Assembly (NCBI RefSeq): GCF_008704715.1
Contig: NZ_CP023689.1
Coordinates: 7,812,001 to 7,876,000 of the forward strand
Source of the DNA: Streptomyces chartreusis
GTDB lineage: Bacteria; Actinomycetota; Actinomycetes; Streptomycetales; Streptomycetaceae
Direction: 5' to 3'
DNA length: 64,000 bases
The position numbers and the translations under genes were made by a program. This document shows positions 40,085 through 47,425 of this stretch, one piece after another (within the stretch, counting starts at the first letter, position 1; each line of letters begins with the position of its first letter). The notes below the pieces were generated by a model. That model saw nothing but the letters and a program-made list of their open reading frames with translations. It was not told the origin of the DNA and searched no databases.

Positions 40085-41140
40085 ATGCAGCTCGGGATCA
40101 ACCTCGGCTACTGGGGTGCCGGAATGGACGCGGACAATCTCGCCGTCGCGCAGGAGGCCGACCGGCTGGGCTACGCCGTGTGCTGGGCCGCCGAGGCGTA
40201 CGGGTCGGACGCGGCCACCGTGCTCAGCTGGGTCGCCGCCCAGACCGAGCGCATCGACGTCGGCTCCGCCATCTTCCAGATCCCGGCCCGCCAGCCCGCG
40301 ATGACCGCGATGACGGCCGCGACCCTCGACTCCCTGTCCGGTGGCCGTTTCCGGCTCGGCCTCGGCGTCTCCGGACCGCAGGTCTCCGAGGGCTGGTACG
40401 GCGTCAAGTTCGACAAGCCGCTGGCACGCACGCGTGAGTACGTCGAGATCGTCCGCAAGGCCATGACCCGCGAGCGCCTGACCTACGAAGGCCGGCACTG
40501 GACGCTGCCGCTGCCCGGCGGCCCGGGCAAGCCGATCAAGCTGACCGTGCACCCGCAGCGCGAGCACATCCCGCTGTACATCGCCGCCATCGGCCCGAAG
40601 AACCTGGAGCAGACCGGCGAGATCGCCGACGGCGCACTGGTGATCTTCCCCTCCGCCGACCACCTGGAGGACACCACCGTCAAGCACCTGCGCGCCGGGC
40701 GCGAGAAGGCCGGCAAGAGCCTCGACGGGTTCGACATCTGCCCGACCCTGCCGCTCGCCGTCGGCGACGACAAGGACGTGGCCACGCTCGCCGACACCTT
40801 CCGCCCCTACACCGCGCTGTACGTCGGCGGCATGGGCAGCCCCAAGCAGAACTTCTACAACCAGCTCGCCCAGCGCATGGGGTACGAGAAGGAAGCCGCC
40901 GAGATCCAGACCAAGTACCTCTCCGGCGACAAGCAGGGCGCCGCGGCCGCCGTACCGCACGACCTGATCGACCAGACCACGCTGCTCGGCTCCGTCGACC
41001 GGATCGCGGACCGGATGAAGGCCTACGCCGCCGCCGGGGTCACCACCCTGTCCCTCGCGCCGGCCGGCTTCACGCTCGACGAGCGGCTCGCCTCCCTGCG
41101 CGCCGGCACCGAGGCCCTGGAGCGTGCCGGACTGGCGTGA
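40085..41140 (+). CDS. LLM class F420-dependent oxidoreductase
   Basis: A 351-residue luciferase-like monooxygenase-fold protein. INLGYWGAGMDADNLAVAQEADRLGYAVCWAAEAYGSDA at the N-terminus and LSGGRFRLGLGVSGPQVSEGWYG are the family core. IPLYIAAIGPKNLEQTGEIADG binds the flavin or deazaflavin phosphate. The GVSGPQVSEGW form matches the F420 sub-branch common in actinobacteria. The substrate is unknown. The ribosome site AAGGGGATC lies before the ATG. A palindrome overlaps its promoter. Confidence 0.9.
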   Translation: MQLGINLGYWGAGMDADNLAVAQEADRLGYAVCWAAEAYGSDAATVLSWVAAQTERIDVGSAIFQIPARQPAMTAMTAATLDSLSGGRFRLGLGVSGPQVSEGWYGVKFDKPLARTREYVEIVRKAMTRERLTYEGRHWTLPLPGGPGKPIKLTVHPQREHIPLYIAAIGPKNLEQTGEIADGALVIFPSADHLEDTTVKHLRAGREKAGKSLDGFDICPTLPLAVGDDKDVATLADTFRPYTALYVGGMGSPKQNFYNQLAQRMGYEKEAAEIQTKYLSGDKQGAAAAVPHDLIDQTTLLGSVDRIADRMKAYAAAGVTTLSLAPAGFTLDERLASLRAGTEALERAGLA

Positions 41141-41377
41141 CGCGAGGGCCGTACGGGCCGGGGAAGTTCTGCGGCCGTGGTGGGGGCTCGGGGGTCTTCC
41201 CCGCCACGGCCGTCACGCAGAACAACGCGCGCGTGCCCACCCGGTTACGCCCCCGTCGTGACCCCGATGGTCATTCTTTTGGCGGAGTTGTCCGACTCAG
41301 CTGTTGCAGCGGCTCTCTCACCGCATTTGACTCGTTCTTTGCGGAATCCTGCGGCGTCCTGAGAGAGGTGCCCCACG

Positions 41378-42166
41378 ATGCTTTCGGCCAAGAGTCTGTT
41401 CCAGGAGATCCTCGACAACGACGATTCCTTCCGGCTGTTCTGCTCGATCGCCGCCAGCGGCGAGTCCCAGGGCGGCTGGGAGAACGCGCGCATCGCCGCG
41501 CTCGTGCCCGACAGCGAGCGCGCCATGGCGCCCAAGATCACCCGGCACGGCGCGGACGAGGACAAGCACGGGCGGATCTTCAACGCCCTGCTGAAGAAGC
41601 GCGGGCTCGACCCCGTCCCCGTCCCGCCCGAGACCGATTACACGATGCTGCTCGAGAAGCACGGCATCGGCCTCGCCCACGACAAGCTGAAGGCCGACAG
41701 GTCGCTCACGGTCGACGACATCATCACCTACCTCGCGCACAGCCGGGTCACCGAACAGCGCGCCTCGGAACAGATGATCATGCTCCACAAGTACTTCGCC
41801 GACGACCCCGTGATCGGCAAGGCCGTCCGGATGATCTCCAACGACGAGGACAACCACCTCGCCTACACGCACGAGGAACTCCTGCGCTTCGCGGCCGCCG
41901 GCCACGGCCGGCAGATCCAGGCCACCCTGCGCGAGTGCGCCCTCGCCGAGATCCGGGTCTACCGGGACGTCAGCCTCGCGGTCATGGACCACATGGGACG
42001 CGTCCTCGGCTGGCCCCGGGCCAAGGCCGCCGCGCTCGCCGCCGGCATCCACGCCGTGTACGCCTGGGAGCGGCTCGCGGGCTGGCGGCGCATGGTGTCC
42101 CTGGCGATGCCGGAACGCCGCGACGCACTCGGCGGACCCGCCACCTCGGCACCCGAGTTCGCCTGA
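41378..42166 (+). CDS. Ferritin-like domain protein
   Basis: A 262-residue, all-helical protein. Helices carry Glu/His pairs expected of a ferritin-like di-iron four-helix bundle: Glu in GGWENARIAAL, ExxH in HGADEDKHGRIF, Glu in RVTEQRASEQM and a second ExxH in SNDEDNHLAYTHEELLRF. It may bind a di-iron site and act as an oxidase or oxygenase, or in iron handling; the role is unknown. The ribosome site GAGAGAGG precedes the ATG. It converges on corA with a 3-bp gap. The 237-bp upstream region shows no other gene. Confidence 0.82.
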   Translation: MLSAKSLFQEILDNDDSFRLFCSIAASGESQGGWENARIAALVPDSERAMAPKITRHGADEDKHGRIFNALLKKRGLDPVPVPPETDYTMLLEKHGIGLAHDKLKADRSLTVDDIITYLAHSRVTEQRASEQMIMLHKYFADDPVIGKAVRMISNDEDNHLAYTHEELLRFAAAGHGRQIQATLRECALAEIRVYRDVSLAVMDHMGRVLGWPRAKAAALAAGIHAVYAWERLAGWRRMVSLAMPERRDALGGPATSAPEFA

Positions 42167-42169
42167 CCG

Positions 42170-43168
42170 CTACAACCAGCCCCGGCGTTTGAACAGCCGG
42201 TACAGCAGCACCTCGACGGCGGCCATGGCCAGGATCAGCACCGGATAGGAACCGGTCCAGTGCAGCTCCGGCATGTGCTCGAAGTTCATGCCGTAGATCC
42301 CCGCGATCATCGTGGGGACCGCGGCCATGGCCGCCCACGCGGAGATCTTCCGCATGTCGTCGTTCTGCCGGACGCTCATCTGCGCCAGATGCGCCGACAG
42401 GACGTCCGACACCAGCCGGTCCAGGCCCTCCACGGCCTCGTTCACGCGCGTGAGGTGGTCGCTCACGTCGCGGAAGAAGGGCTGCGCCTTGTCGTGCACG
42501 AACGGCACACGCGCGCCGATCAGGCCCGTGCCCGCGAGCCGGGACACCGGCTGCGCGAGCGGGCCGGTGGCCCTGCGGAACTCCATGATCTGCCGCTTGA
42601 AGGCGTAGATGCGCGAGGCCGTGTGCCGGGAGCCGCCGGCGGTCGGCGAGAACACCTCCGCCTCCAGCTCCGCCAGGTCGGTGCCCAACTCGCCCGCCAC
42701 CTCCACGTAGTGGTCGACCACCGCGTCCGCGATCGTGTAGAGCACCGCCGTGGGACCGTGCCGCAGCATCTCCGGCTCGTGCTCCAGACGTTCCCGGACG
42801 ACCCCCAGCGGCGCCTCCTCGCCGTGCCGGACGGTCACCACGAACGAGTCGCCGATGAAGACCATGACCTCGCCGGAGGAGACGATGTCGCTCTTCGGCT
42901 CGTAGCCGACCGGCTTGAGGACCATGAACAGCGAGTCGTCGTACACCTCCAGCTTGGGCCGCTGGTGCGCGTTCAGGGCGTCCTCCACAGCCAGCGGATG
43001 CAGCCCGAACTCCTCGGTGACCTTGTCGAACTCCGTCTCCGTCGGCTCGTACAGACCGATCCAGACGAACGCGTCGTCCTGAAGGCGGCACAGATCCAGG
43101 GCGTCGGAGAAGTCCGCGGGCCCCTCCGTCCGGCGCCCGTCCCGGTAGATGGCGCAGTCGACGATCAC
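42170..43168 (-). CDS. corA: CorA family magnesium/cobalt transporter
   Basis: A 332-residue channel. A large cytoplasmic N-terminal domain (VEDALNAHQRPKLEVYDDSLFMVLKP) leads to the two C-terminal helices, with the signature YGMNFEHMPEL (GMN) between them and the RLFKRRGWL tail. CorA forms pentamers that let Mg2+ enter. I chose GTG 43168 (VIVDCAIYRDG) because homologues begin there; the frame is open 12 codons further. It diverges from the phosphatase gene at 43231. Confidence 0.93.
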   Translation of the reverse strand: MIVDCAIYRDGRRTEGPADFSDALDLCRLQDDAFVWIGLYEPTETEFDKVTEEFGLHPLAVEDALNAHQRPKLEVYDDSLFMVLKPVGYEPKSDIVSSGEVMVFIGDSFVVTVRHGEEAPLGVVRERLEHEPEMLRHGPTAVLYTIADAVVDHYVEVAGELGTDLAELEAEVFSPTAGGSRHTASRIYAFKRQIMEFRRATGPLAQPVSRLAGTGLIGARVPFVHDKAQPFFRDVSDHLTRVNEAVEGLDRLVSDVLSAHLAQMSVRQNDDMRKISAWAAMAAVPTMIAGIYGMNFEHMPELHWTGSYPVLILAMAAVEVLLYRLFKRRGWL

Positions 43169-43217
43169 GGAGCGTATTCTCCCGCCCTCCGCCCGCTGAC
43201 GCACCCCGTCGTGCGCC

Positions 43218-43223
43218 TACGCT
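43218..43223 (+). promoter_or_regulatory. Probable leaderless promoter of the phosphatase gene
   Basis: CTGACG (43196-43201) and TACGCT (43218-43223) are spaced 16 bp. The ATG lies 7 bases after TACGCT with no ribosome site. Confidence 0.5.
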
Positions 43224-43230
43224 GGGCGGC

Positions 43231-43917
43231 ATGCCCACGCTGATCCTGGTCCGGCACGGACGTTCCACCGCCAACACCGAGGGAGTGCTCGCCGGGTGGA
43301 CACCCGGCGTCGCCCTCGACGAGCGCGGCGGCGAGCAGGCCGCCGCACTGCCCGCCCGGCTCGCAGCCCTGCCGATCTCCGAGGTCGTCACCAGCCCGCT
43401 GCAGCGCTGCCAGGAGACGATCCGGCCGCTGCTGGAGGCCCGGCCCGGACTTACCGCGCACACCGAGGAGCGGATCGGGGAGTGCCACTACGGCGACTGG
43501 TCCGGCCGCAAGCTCGCCGACCTCAAGGACGAGCCGCTGATGGAGGTCGTGCAGGCCCATCCGTCGGCGGCGGCGTTCCCCGGCGGGGAGTCGATGCGGG
43601 CCATGGCGACCCGGGCCGCGGAGGCGGTACGGGAGTGGAACGCGCGCGTGGAGCGCGATCACGGTGCCGACGCCGTGTACGTGATGTGCTCGCACGGCGA
43701 CATCATCAAGTCCCTCGTGGCGGACGCACTCGGTCTTCATCTCGACCTCTTCCAGAGGATCTCCGTTGAACCGTGTTCCATCACCGCGATCCGTTACACA
43801 CGCCTGAGGCCGTTCCTCGTACGTCTAGGGGACACCGGGGACTTCGCGTCCCTCGCCCCGCGCGAGGAGCCGCCGGCCGGTGACGCGACGGTCGGGGGCG
43901 GCGCGGGCGCACCGTGA
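43231..43917 (+). CDS. Histidine phosphatase family protein (MSMEG_4193 type)
   Basis: A 228-residue phosphoglycerate-mutase-like phosphatase. The phosphorylated His is in TLILVRHGRSTANT, the second His in VMCSHGDIIKS, and Arg in SPLQRCQETI completes the pocket, with Glu in GECHYGDWSG as the acid. These enzymes dephosphorylate small phosphate esters; the substrate here is unknown. Members of this subgroup sit next to DUF3090, SCO1664-type and mshC genes in many actinobacteria, as here. It is first in that cluster and likely translated from a leaderless mRNA. Confidence 0.9.
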   Translation: MPTLILVRHGRSTANTEGVLAGWTPGVALDERGGEQAAALPARLAALPISEVVTSPLQRCQETIRPLLEARPGLTAHTEERIGECHYGDWSGRKLADLKDEPLMEVVQAHPSAAAFPGGESMRAMATRAAEAVREWNARVERDHGADAVYVMCSHGDIIKSLVADALGLHLDLFQRISVEPCSITAIRYTRLRPFLVRLGDTGDFASLAPREEPPAGDATVGGGAGAP

Positions 43918-44016
43918 TCGTCGGGCGCAGTAGGGTGAAGCGGTCGAAGCAGCGCCGCACTCACGAGTCGTCGCACTCACGATTCGCCGTACCCACGATT
44001 CCAATGGAGACAGGAC

Positions 44017-44607
44017 GTGTCCCGTCAGGTGTTCCTCTACGACCCCCCGGACCGCTTCGTGGCCGGCACGGTAGGACTGCCCGGACGCCGTACGTTCTTC
44101 CTCCAGGCCGTCGCCGGCTCCCGCGTGACCAGCGTGGCCCTGGAGAAGACCCAGGTCGCCGCACTCGCCGAGCGCATGGACGAACTGCTCGACGAGGTCG
44201 TACGGCGTAGTGGCGGAAGCGCAGCCGTCCCCGCCATGACGCCCAGCGAGGTCGCCGACACCGGCCCGCTGGACACCCCCATCGAGGAGGAGTTCCGCGT
44301 CGGCACCATGGCTCTTGCCTGGGACGGCGAGGAACAGCGCATGATCGTCGAGGCGCAGGCCCTCGTGGAGCTCGACGCCGACTCCGAGGAGGACCTCGCC
44401 GAGGCCGAGGAGCGGCTGCTCCAGGACGAGGAGAACGGTCCCCCGATGCTGCGGGTCCGGCTCACCGGCGCGCAGGCGAGGGCTTTCGCCAAGCGTGCCC
44501 TGGACGTCGTCAACGCCGGGCGGCCGCCGTGTCCGCTGTGCAGCCTCCCGCTCGACCCGGAAGGACACGTATGTCCGCGCCAGAACGGATACCGCCGCGG
44601 AGCGTGA
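44017..44607 (+). CDS. DUF3090 family protein
   Basis: A 196-residue actinobacterial protein. The start SRQVFLYDPPDRFVAGTVGLPGRRTFFLQA is the DUF3090 hallmark. A mid-segment has alternating acidic helices. The C-terminus PPCPLCSLPLDPEGHVCPRQNGY has a four-Cys zinc-ribbon pattern. The function is unknown. The GTG is preceded by GGAGACAGGAC. The last 37 bp overlap the start of the SCO1664-like gene, so the two are translated together; conserved linkage to mshC suggests a role tied to redox or metabolite handling, unproven. Confidence 0.9.
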   Translation: MSRQVFLYDPPDRFVAGTVGLPGRRTFFLQAVAGSRVTSVALEKTQVAALAERMDELLDEVVRRSGGSAAVPAMTPSEVADTGPLDTPIEEEFRVGTMALAWDGEEQRMIVEAQALVELDADSEEDLAEAEERLLQDEENGPPMLRVRLTGAQARAFAKRALDVVNAGRPPCPLCSLPLDPEGHVCPRQNGYRRGA

Positions 44608-45389
44608 CCTCGGTGGAGCTGCTCACCCGGGGTGAGCTGACGGTGCGCGGACGTATCCGCGAGGCGTCCAACGCCGCCCTGTACTGCACCGTCGCGCACG
44701 AGGGCCGTGAGGCCACCTGCGTCTACAAGCCGGTCGCCGGTGAGCGGCCGCTGTGGGACTTCCCCGACGGCACCCTCGCCGGGCGCGAGGTCGCCGCGTA
44801 CGAGATCTCCGAGGCGACCGGCTGGGGTCTCGTACCGCCCACCGTGCTGCGCGACGGGCCGTACGGCGAGGGCATGTGCCAGCTGTGGATCGACGTGACC
44901 CCCGAGGCCGAGCTGCTCGCGCTGGTGGACGGCGAGGAACCCGAACCGGGCTGGAAGGCGGTCGCCTTCGCCGAGGTCGGCGACGGGAAGACCGCGCTGC
45001 TGGTGCACGCCGACGACGAGCGGCTGCGGCGCCTCGCCGTGCTGGACGCCGTGATCAACAACGCCGACCGCAAGGGCGGCCATCTGCTGCCCACCGAGGA
45101 CGGGCGGCTCTACGGCATCGATCACGGCGTCACCTTCAACGCCGAGAACAAGCTGCGGACGCTGCTCTGGGGCTGGGCGGGGGAGCCGCTCACCCAGGAG
45201 GCCGTCGAGGTCCTCGGGACGCTGCGGGAGGGCCTGAAGGAGGGCGGCGAGCTGGCCGTACGGCTGGCCGGGCTGATCACCGGCGCCGAGGTGGACGCCA
45301 CGCGCGCGCGTGTGGACGCCCTGCTCGCCTCCGGCAGGCACCCGGAGCCGAGCGGGGAGTGGCCTGCCATTCCGTGGCCGCCGGTCTAG
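44571..45389 (+). CDS. SCO1664 family protein (PI3/4-kinase-like fold)
   Basis: A 272-residue protein of the actinobacterial SCO1664 family. EATCVYKPVAGERPLWDFP with Lys (ATP-binding position), ISEATGWGLVPPTVLRDG, and VLDAVINNADRKGGHLL followed by LYGIDHGVTFN reproduce the catalytic N-N-x-D and I-D-H-G elements of phosphatidylinositol 3/4-kinase-like folds. So a kinase or nucleotidyl-transfer activity is likely, but no substrate is known. It overlaps DUF3090 by 37 bp. Start ATG 44571 has AAGGA 6 bp upstream. Confidence 0.88.
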   Translation: MSAPERIPPRSVTSVELLTRGELTVRGRIREASNAALYCTVAHEGREATCVYKPVAGERPLWDFPDGTLAGREVAAYEISEATGWGLVPPTVLRDGPYGEGMCQLWIDVTPEAELLALVDGEEPEPGWKAVAFAEVGDGKTALLVHADDERLRRLAVLDAVINNADRKGGHLLPTEDGRLYGIDHGVTFNAENKLRTLLWGWAGEPLTQEAVEVLGTLREGLKEGGELAVRLAGLITGAEVDATRARVDALLASGRHPEPSGEWPAIPWPPV

Positions 45390-45506
45390 CCGCACCCACG
45401 GACACGACTGCGACCCAGGGCGTCTAGCACAAGGGCCGGTGTCGCGCAAGAACGCCTCTCCGGCCATCCGGCCCGGTCCGGTTCGTGTACGGAACATCAG
45501 TCCGGT

Positions 45507-45512
45507 TAGGCT
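45507..45512 (+). promoter_or_regulatory. -10 element of probable leaderless mshC promoter
   Basis: TAGGCT lies 6 bases before the ATG at 45519. No Shine-Dalgarno sequence intervenes, so mshC may have its own leaderless transcript apart from the upstream cluster. Confidence 0.45.
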
Positions 45513-45518
45513 CATGAC

Positions 45519-46748
45519 ATGTATGCCTGGCCCGCTTCTGAGGTCCCCGCCCTGCCCGGTCAGGGCCGCGACCTGAGGATCCACGACACCGCGACCGAGG
45601 GTCTCGTCACCCTGGACCCCGGTCCCGTCGCCCGTATCTACGTCTGCGGTATCACGCCGTACGACGCGACCCACATGGGGCACGCGGCGACCTACAACGC
45701 GTTCGACCTCGTGCAGCGCGTGTGGCTCGACACCAAGCGGCAGGTCCACTACGTGCAGAACGTCACCGACGTCGACGATCCGCTCCTGGAGCGGGCCCTG
45801 CGCGACGACATCGACTGGGTCGCCCTCGCCGAGAAGGAGACCGCCCTCTTCCGCGAGGACATGACCGCGCTGCGCATGCTGCCGCCGCGCCACTACATCG
45901 GTGCCGTCGAGGCGATACCCGGGATCGTCCCGCTCGTCGAGCGGCTCCGGGACGCGGGCGCCGCGTACGAACTCGACGGCGACATCTACTTCTCCGTCGA
46001 GTCCGACCCGAACTTCGGCAAGGTGTCGAACCTCGACGCCGCCGCCATGCGCCTGCTGTCCGCCGAGCGCGGCGGCGACCCCGAGCGGCCCGGCAAGAAG
46101 AACCCGCTCGACCCGATGCTGTGGATGGCCGCCCGCCCGGGCGAGCCCAGCTGGGACGGCGGTTCGCTCGGACAGGGCCGGCCCGGCTGGCACATCGAGT
46201 GCGTCGCCATCGCCCTCGACCACCTCGGCATGACCTTCGACGTCCAGGGCGGCGGCTCCGACCTCGCCTTCCCGCACCACGAGATGGGCGCCTCGCACGC
46301 CCAGGTGCTGACCGGCGAGTTCCCCATGGCCAAGGCGTACGTCCACGCGGGCATGGTCGGCCTGCACGGCGAGAAGATGTCCAAGTCCAAGGGCAACCTC
46401 GTCTTCGTGTCCCAGCTGCGCCGCGACGGCGTCGACCCGGCCGCCATCCGGCTCACCCTCCTCGCCCACCACTACCGGGCCGACTGGGAGTGGACCGACC
46501 AGGTGCTCCAGGACGCCGTGGACCGCCTCGGCCGCTGGCGGGCCGCCGTGTCCCGGCCCGACGGACCCGACGCGGAGGTGCTCGTCGAGGAGATCCGCGA
46601 AGCCCTCGCGAACGACCTCGACGCCCCGGCCGCGCTCGCCGCGGTCGACCGCTGGGTGACCCGGCAGGACACCGAGGGCGGCACGGACATCGGCGCCCCC
46701 GGCGTCGTGTCGCGAGCCGTCGACGCACTGCTGGGCGTGGCCCTGTAG
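45519..46748 (+). CDS. mshC: Cysteine:glucosaminyl-inositol ligase, mycothiol biosynthesis
   Basis: A 409-residue class I aminoacyl-tRNA-synthetase-like ligase. It joins L-cysteine to GlcN-Ins using ATP, the third step of mycothiol synthesis. The HIGH-equivalent is in VCGITPYDATHMGHAATYNAFD. The Zn-binding Cys/His set is in YVCGITPYD, GWHIECVAIA and FPHHEMGASHAQ, and the adenylate loop is EKMSKSKGNLVFVS. It is shorter than cysteinyl-tRNA synthetase and lacks its anticodon domain, which separates MshC from CysS. A terminator hairpin follows at 46769. Confidence 0.97.
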   Translation: MYAWPASEVPALPGQGRDLRIHDTATEGLVTLDPGPVARIYVCGITPYDATHMGHAATYNAFDLVQRVWLDTKRQVHYVQNVTDVDDPLLERALRDDIDWVALAEKETALFREDMTALRMLPPRHYIGAVEAIPGIVPLVERLRDAGAAYELDGDIYFSVESDPNFGKVSNLDAAAMRLLSAERGGDPERPGKKNPLDPMLWMAARPGEPSWDGGSLGQGRPGWHIECVAIALDHLGMTFDVQGGGSDLAFPHHEMGASHAQVLTGEFPMAKAYVHAGMVGLHGEKMSKSKGNLVFVSQLRRDGVDPAAIRLTLLAHHYRADWEWTDQVLQDAVDRLGRWRAAVSRPDGPDAEVLVEEIREALANDLDAPAALAAVDRWVTRQDTEGGTDIGAPGVVSRAVDALLGVAL

Positions 46749-46768
46749 CGGACGCAGCACGAGAGAGA

Positions 46769-46806
46769 GGGGGCGCTTCCTCCCCGCGGGTGGAAGCGCC
46801 CCTTTT
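46769..46806 (+). terminator. Terminator after mshC
   Basis: GGGGCGCTTCC and GGAAGCGCCCC form an 11-bp stem with an 11-nt loop, followed by TTTT. A U-run like this is unusual in Streptomyces. It may also serve the convergent Q-rich gene. Confidence 0.85.
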
Positions 46807-46835
46807 CGGTGGCCGGCCGGTTCGGCTACGGCCGG

Positions 46836-47390
46836 TCAGATCCTGCGGATCTGGATGCTCCGCAGGACCAGCGGCTGGCTGCTGTCCCAGACGCCGACGA
46901 CCTGGTGGCCGTGTGCGAAGGCCTCCTGGACCTGGCTGTGGATCTGCGGGTTCGGGTTGTTGAAGACCCGGAACACGTCGTGGATGCGCAGGAAGATCTG
47001 CGCCGGCTGCCCGGGCAGCGGCTGGACGATGTCGATGTAGCCGTCCGCGACGCCGGCCTGCGGGGCCTGCTGTACGGCGGCCTGCGTGACCTGCTGCATC
47101 AGGTGCAGCACCTGCTGCTCGGACTGCTGTTGCTGCTGCTCGCCCTGGAACGCCTGGCCCTGGACCTGCTGCTGCCCGTAGCCCTGCGGCTGGCCGAGCT
47201 GCTGGAGCAAGTGCTGGAACGGCTGCTGCCGGCCGAGCTGCTGGAGCTGCTCGAGGGAGCCGCTCATGCCGTACGCCTGCTGCTGGCCGTAGCCCTGCTG
47301 CTGCCCGAAGGGCTGCTGGTACGGCGACGTGCTCGGGTACTGCTGGCCCTGCTGTTGTCCCATGTGACTCATCTGCGGGGTGGTGCTCAT
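46836..47390 (-). CDS. Glutamine-rich, prion-like protein with a C-terminal domain shared with the adjacent protease
   Basis: A 184-residue protein. Residues 1-115 are dominated by Gln, Gly, Tyr and Pro (motifs such as YGQQQ and a run EQQQQQSEQQ), a low-complexity composition reminiscent of prion-like domains. Residues about 125-184 are folded-looking: IFLRIHDVFRVFNNPNPQIH then VQEAFAHGHQVVGVWDSSQP. The part from 144 onward aligns with the last 38 residues of the neighbouring S8 protease. It has no signal peptide. The ribosome site GGAAGGTGA precedes the ATG. It lies 35 bp downstream of the protease gene on the same strand, so the two are co-transcribed. The function is unknown; possibly substrate, partner or recruiter of the protease. 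Confidence 0.8.
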   Translation of the reverse strand: MSTTPQMSHMGQQQGQQYPSTSPYQQPFGQQQGYGQQQAYGMSGSLEQLQQLGRQQPFQHLLQQLGQPQGYGQQQVQGQAFQGEQQQQQSEQQVLHLMQQVTQAAVQQAPQAGVADGYIDIVQPLPGQPAQIFLRIHDVFRVFNNPNPQIHSQVQEAFAHGHQVVGVWDSSQPLVLRSIQIRRI

Positions 47391-47425
47391 ACGGGTGTCA
47401 CCTTCCCTTGATGCGATGGGCTGCG

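Noticed and set aside
45519..46748. Cysteinyl-tRNA synthetase
   Set aside because: KMSKS and zinc residues are shared, but the length (409) and lack of an anticodon domain fit MshC.
47100..47360. Coding capacity on the plus strand opposite the Q-rich gene
   Set aside because: The plus-strand frame gives a Leu-rich translation that is simply the complement of CAG/CAA-rich codons; ribosome site and operon position support the minus strand.
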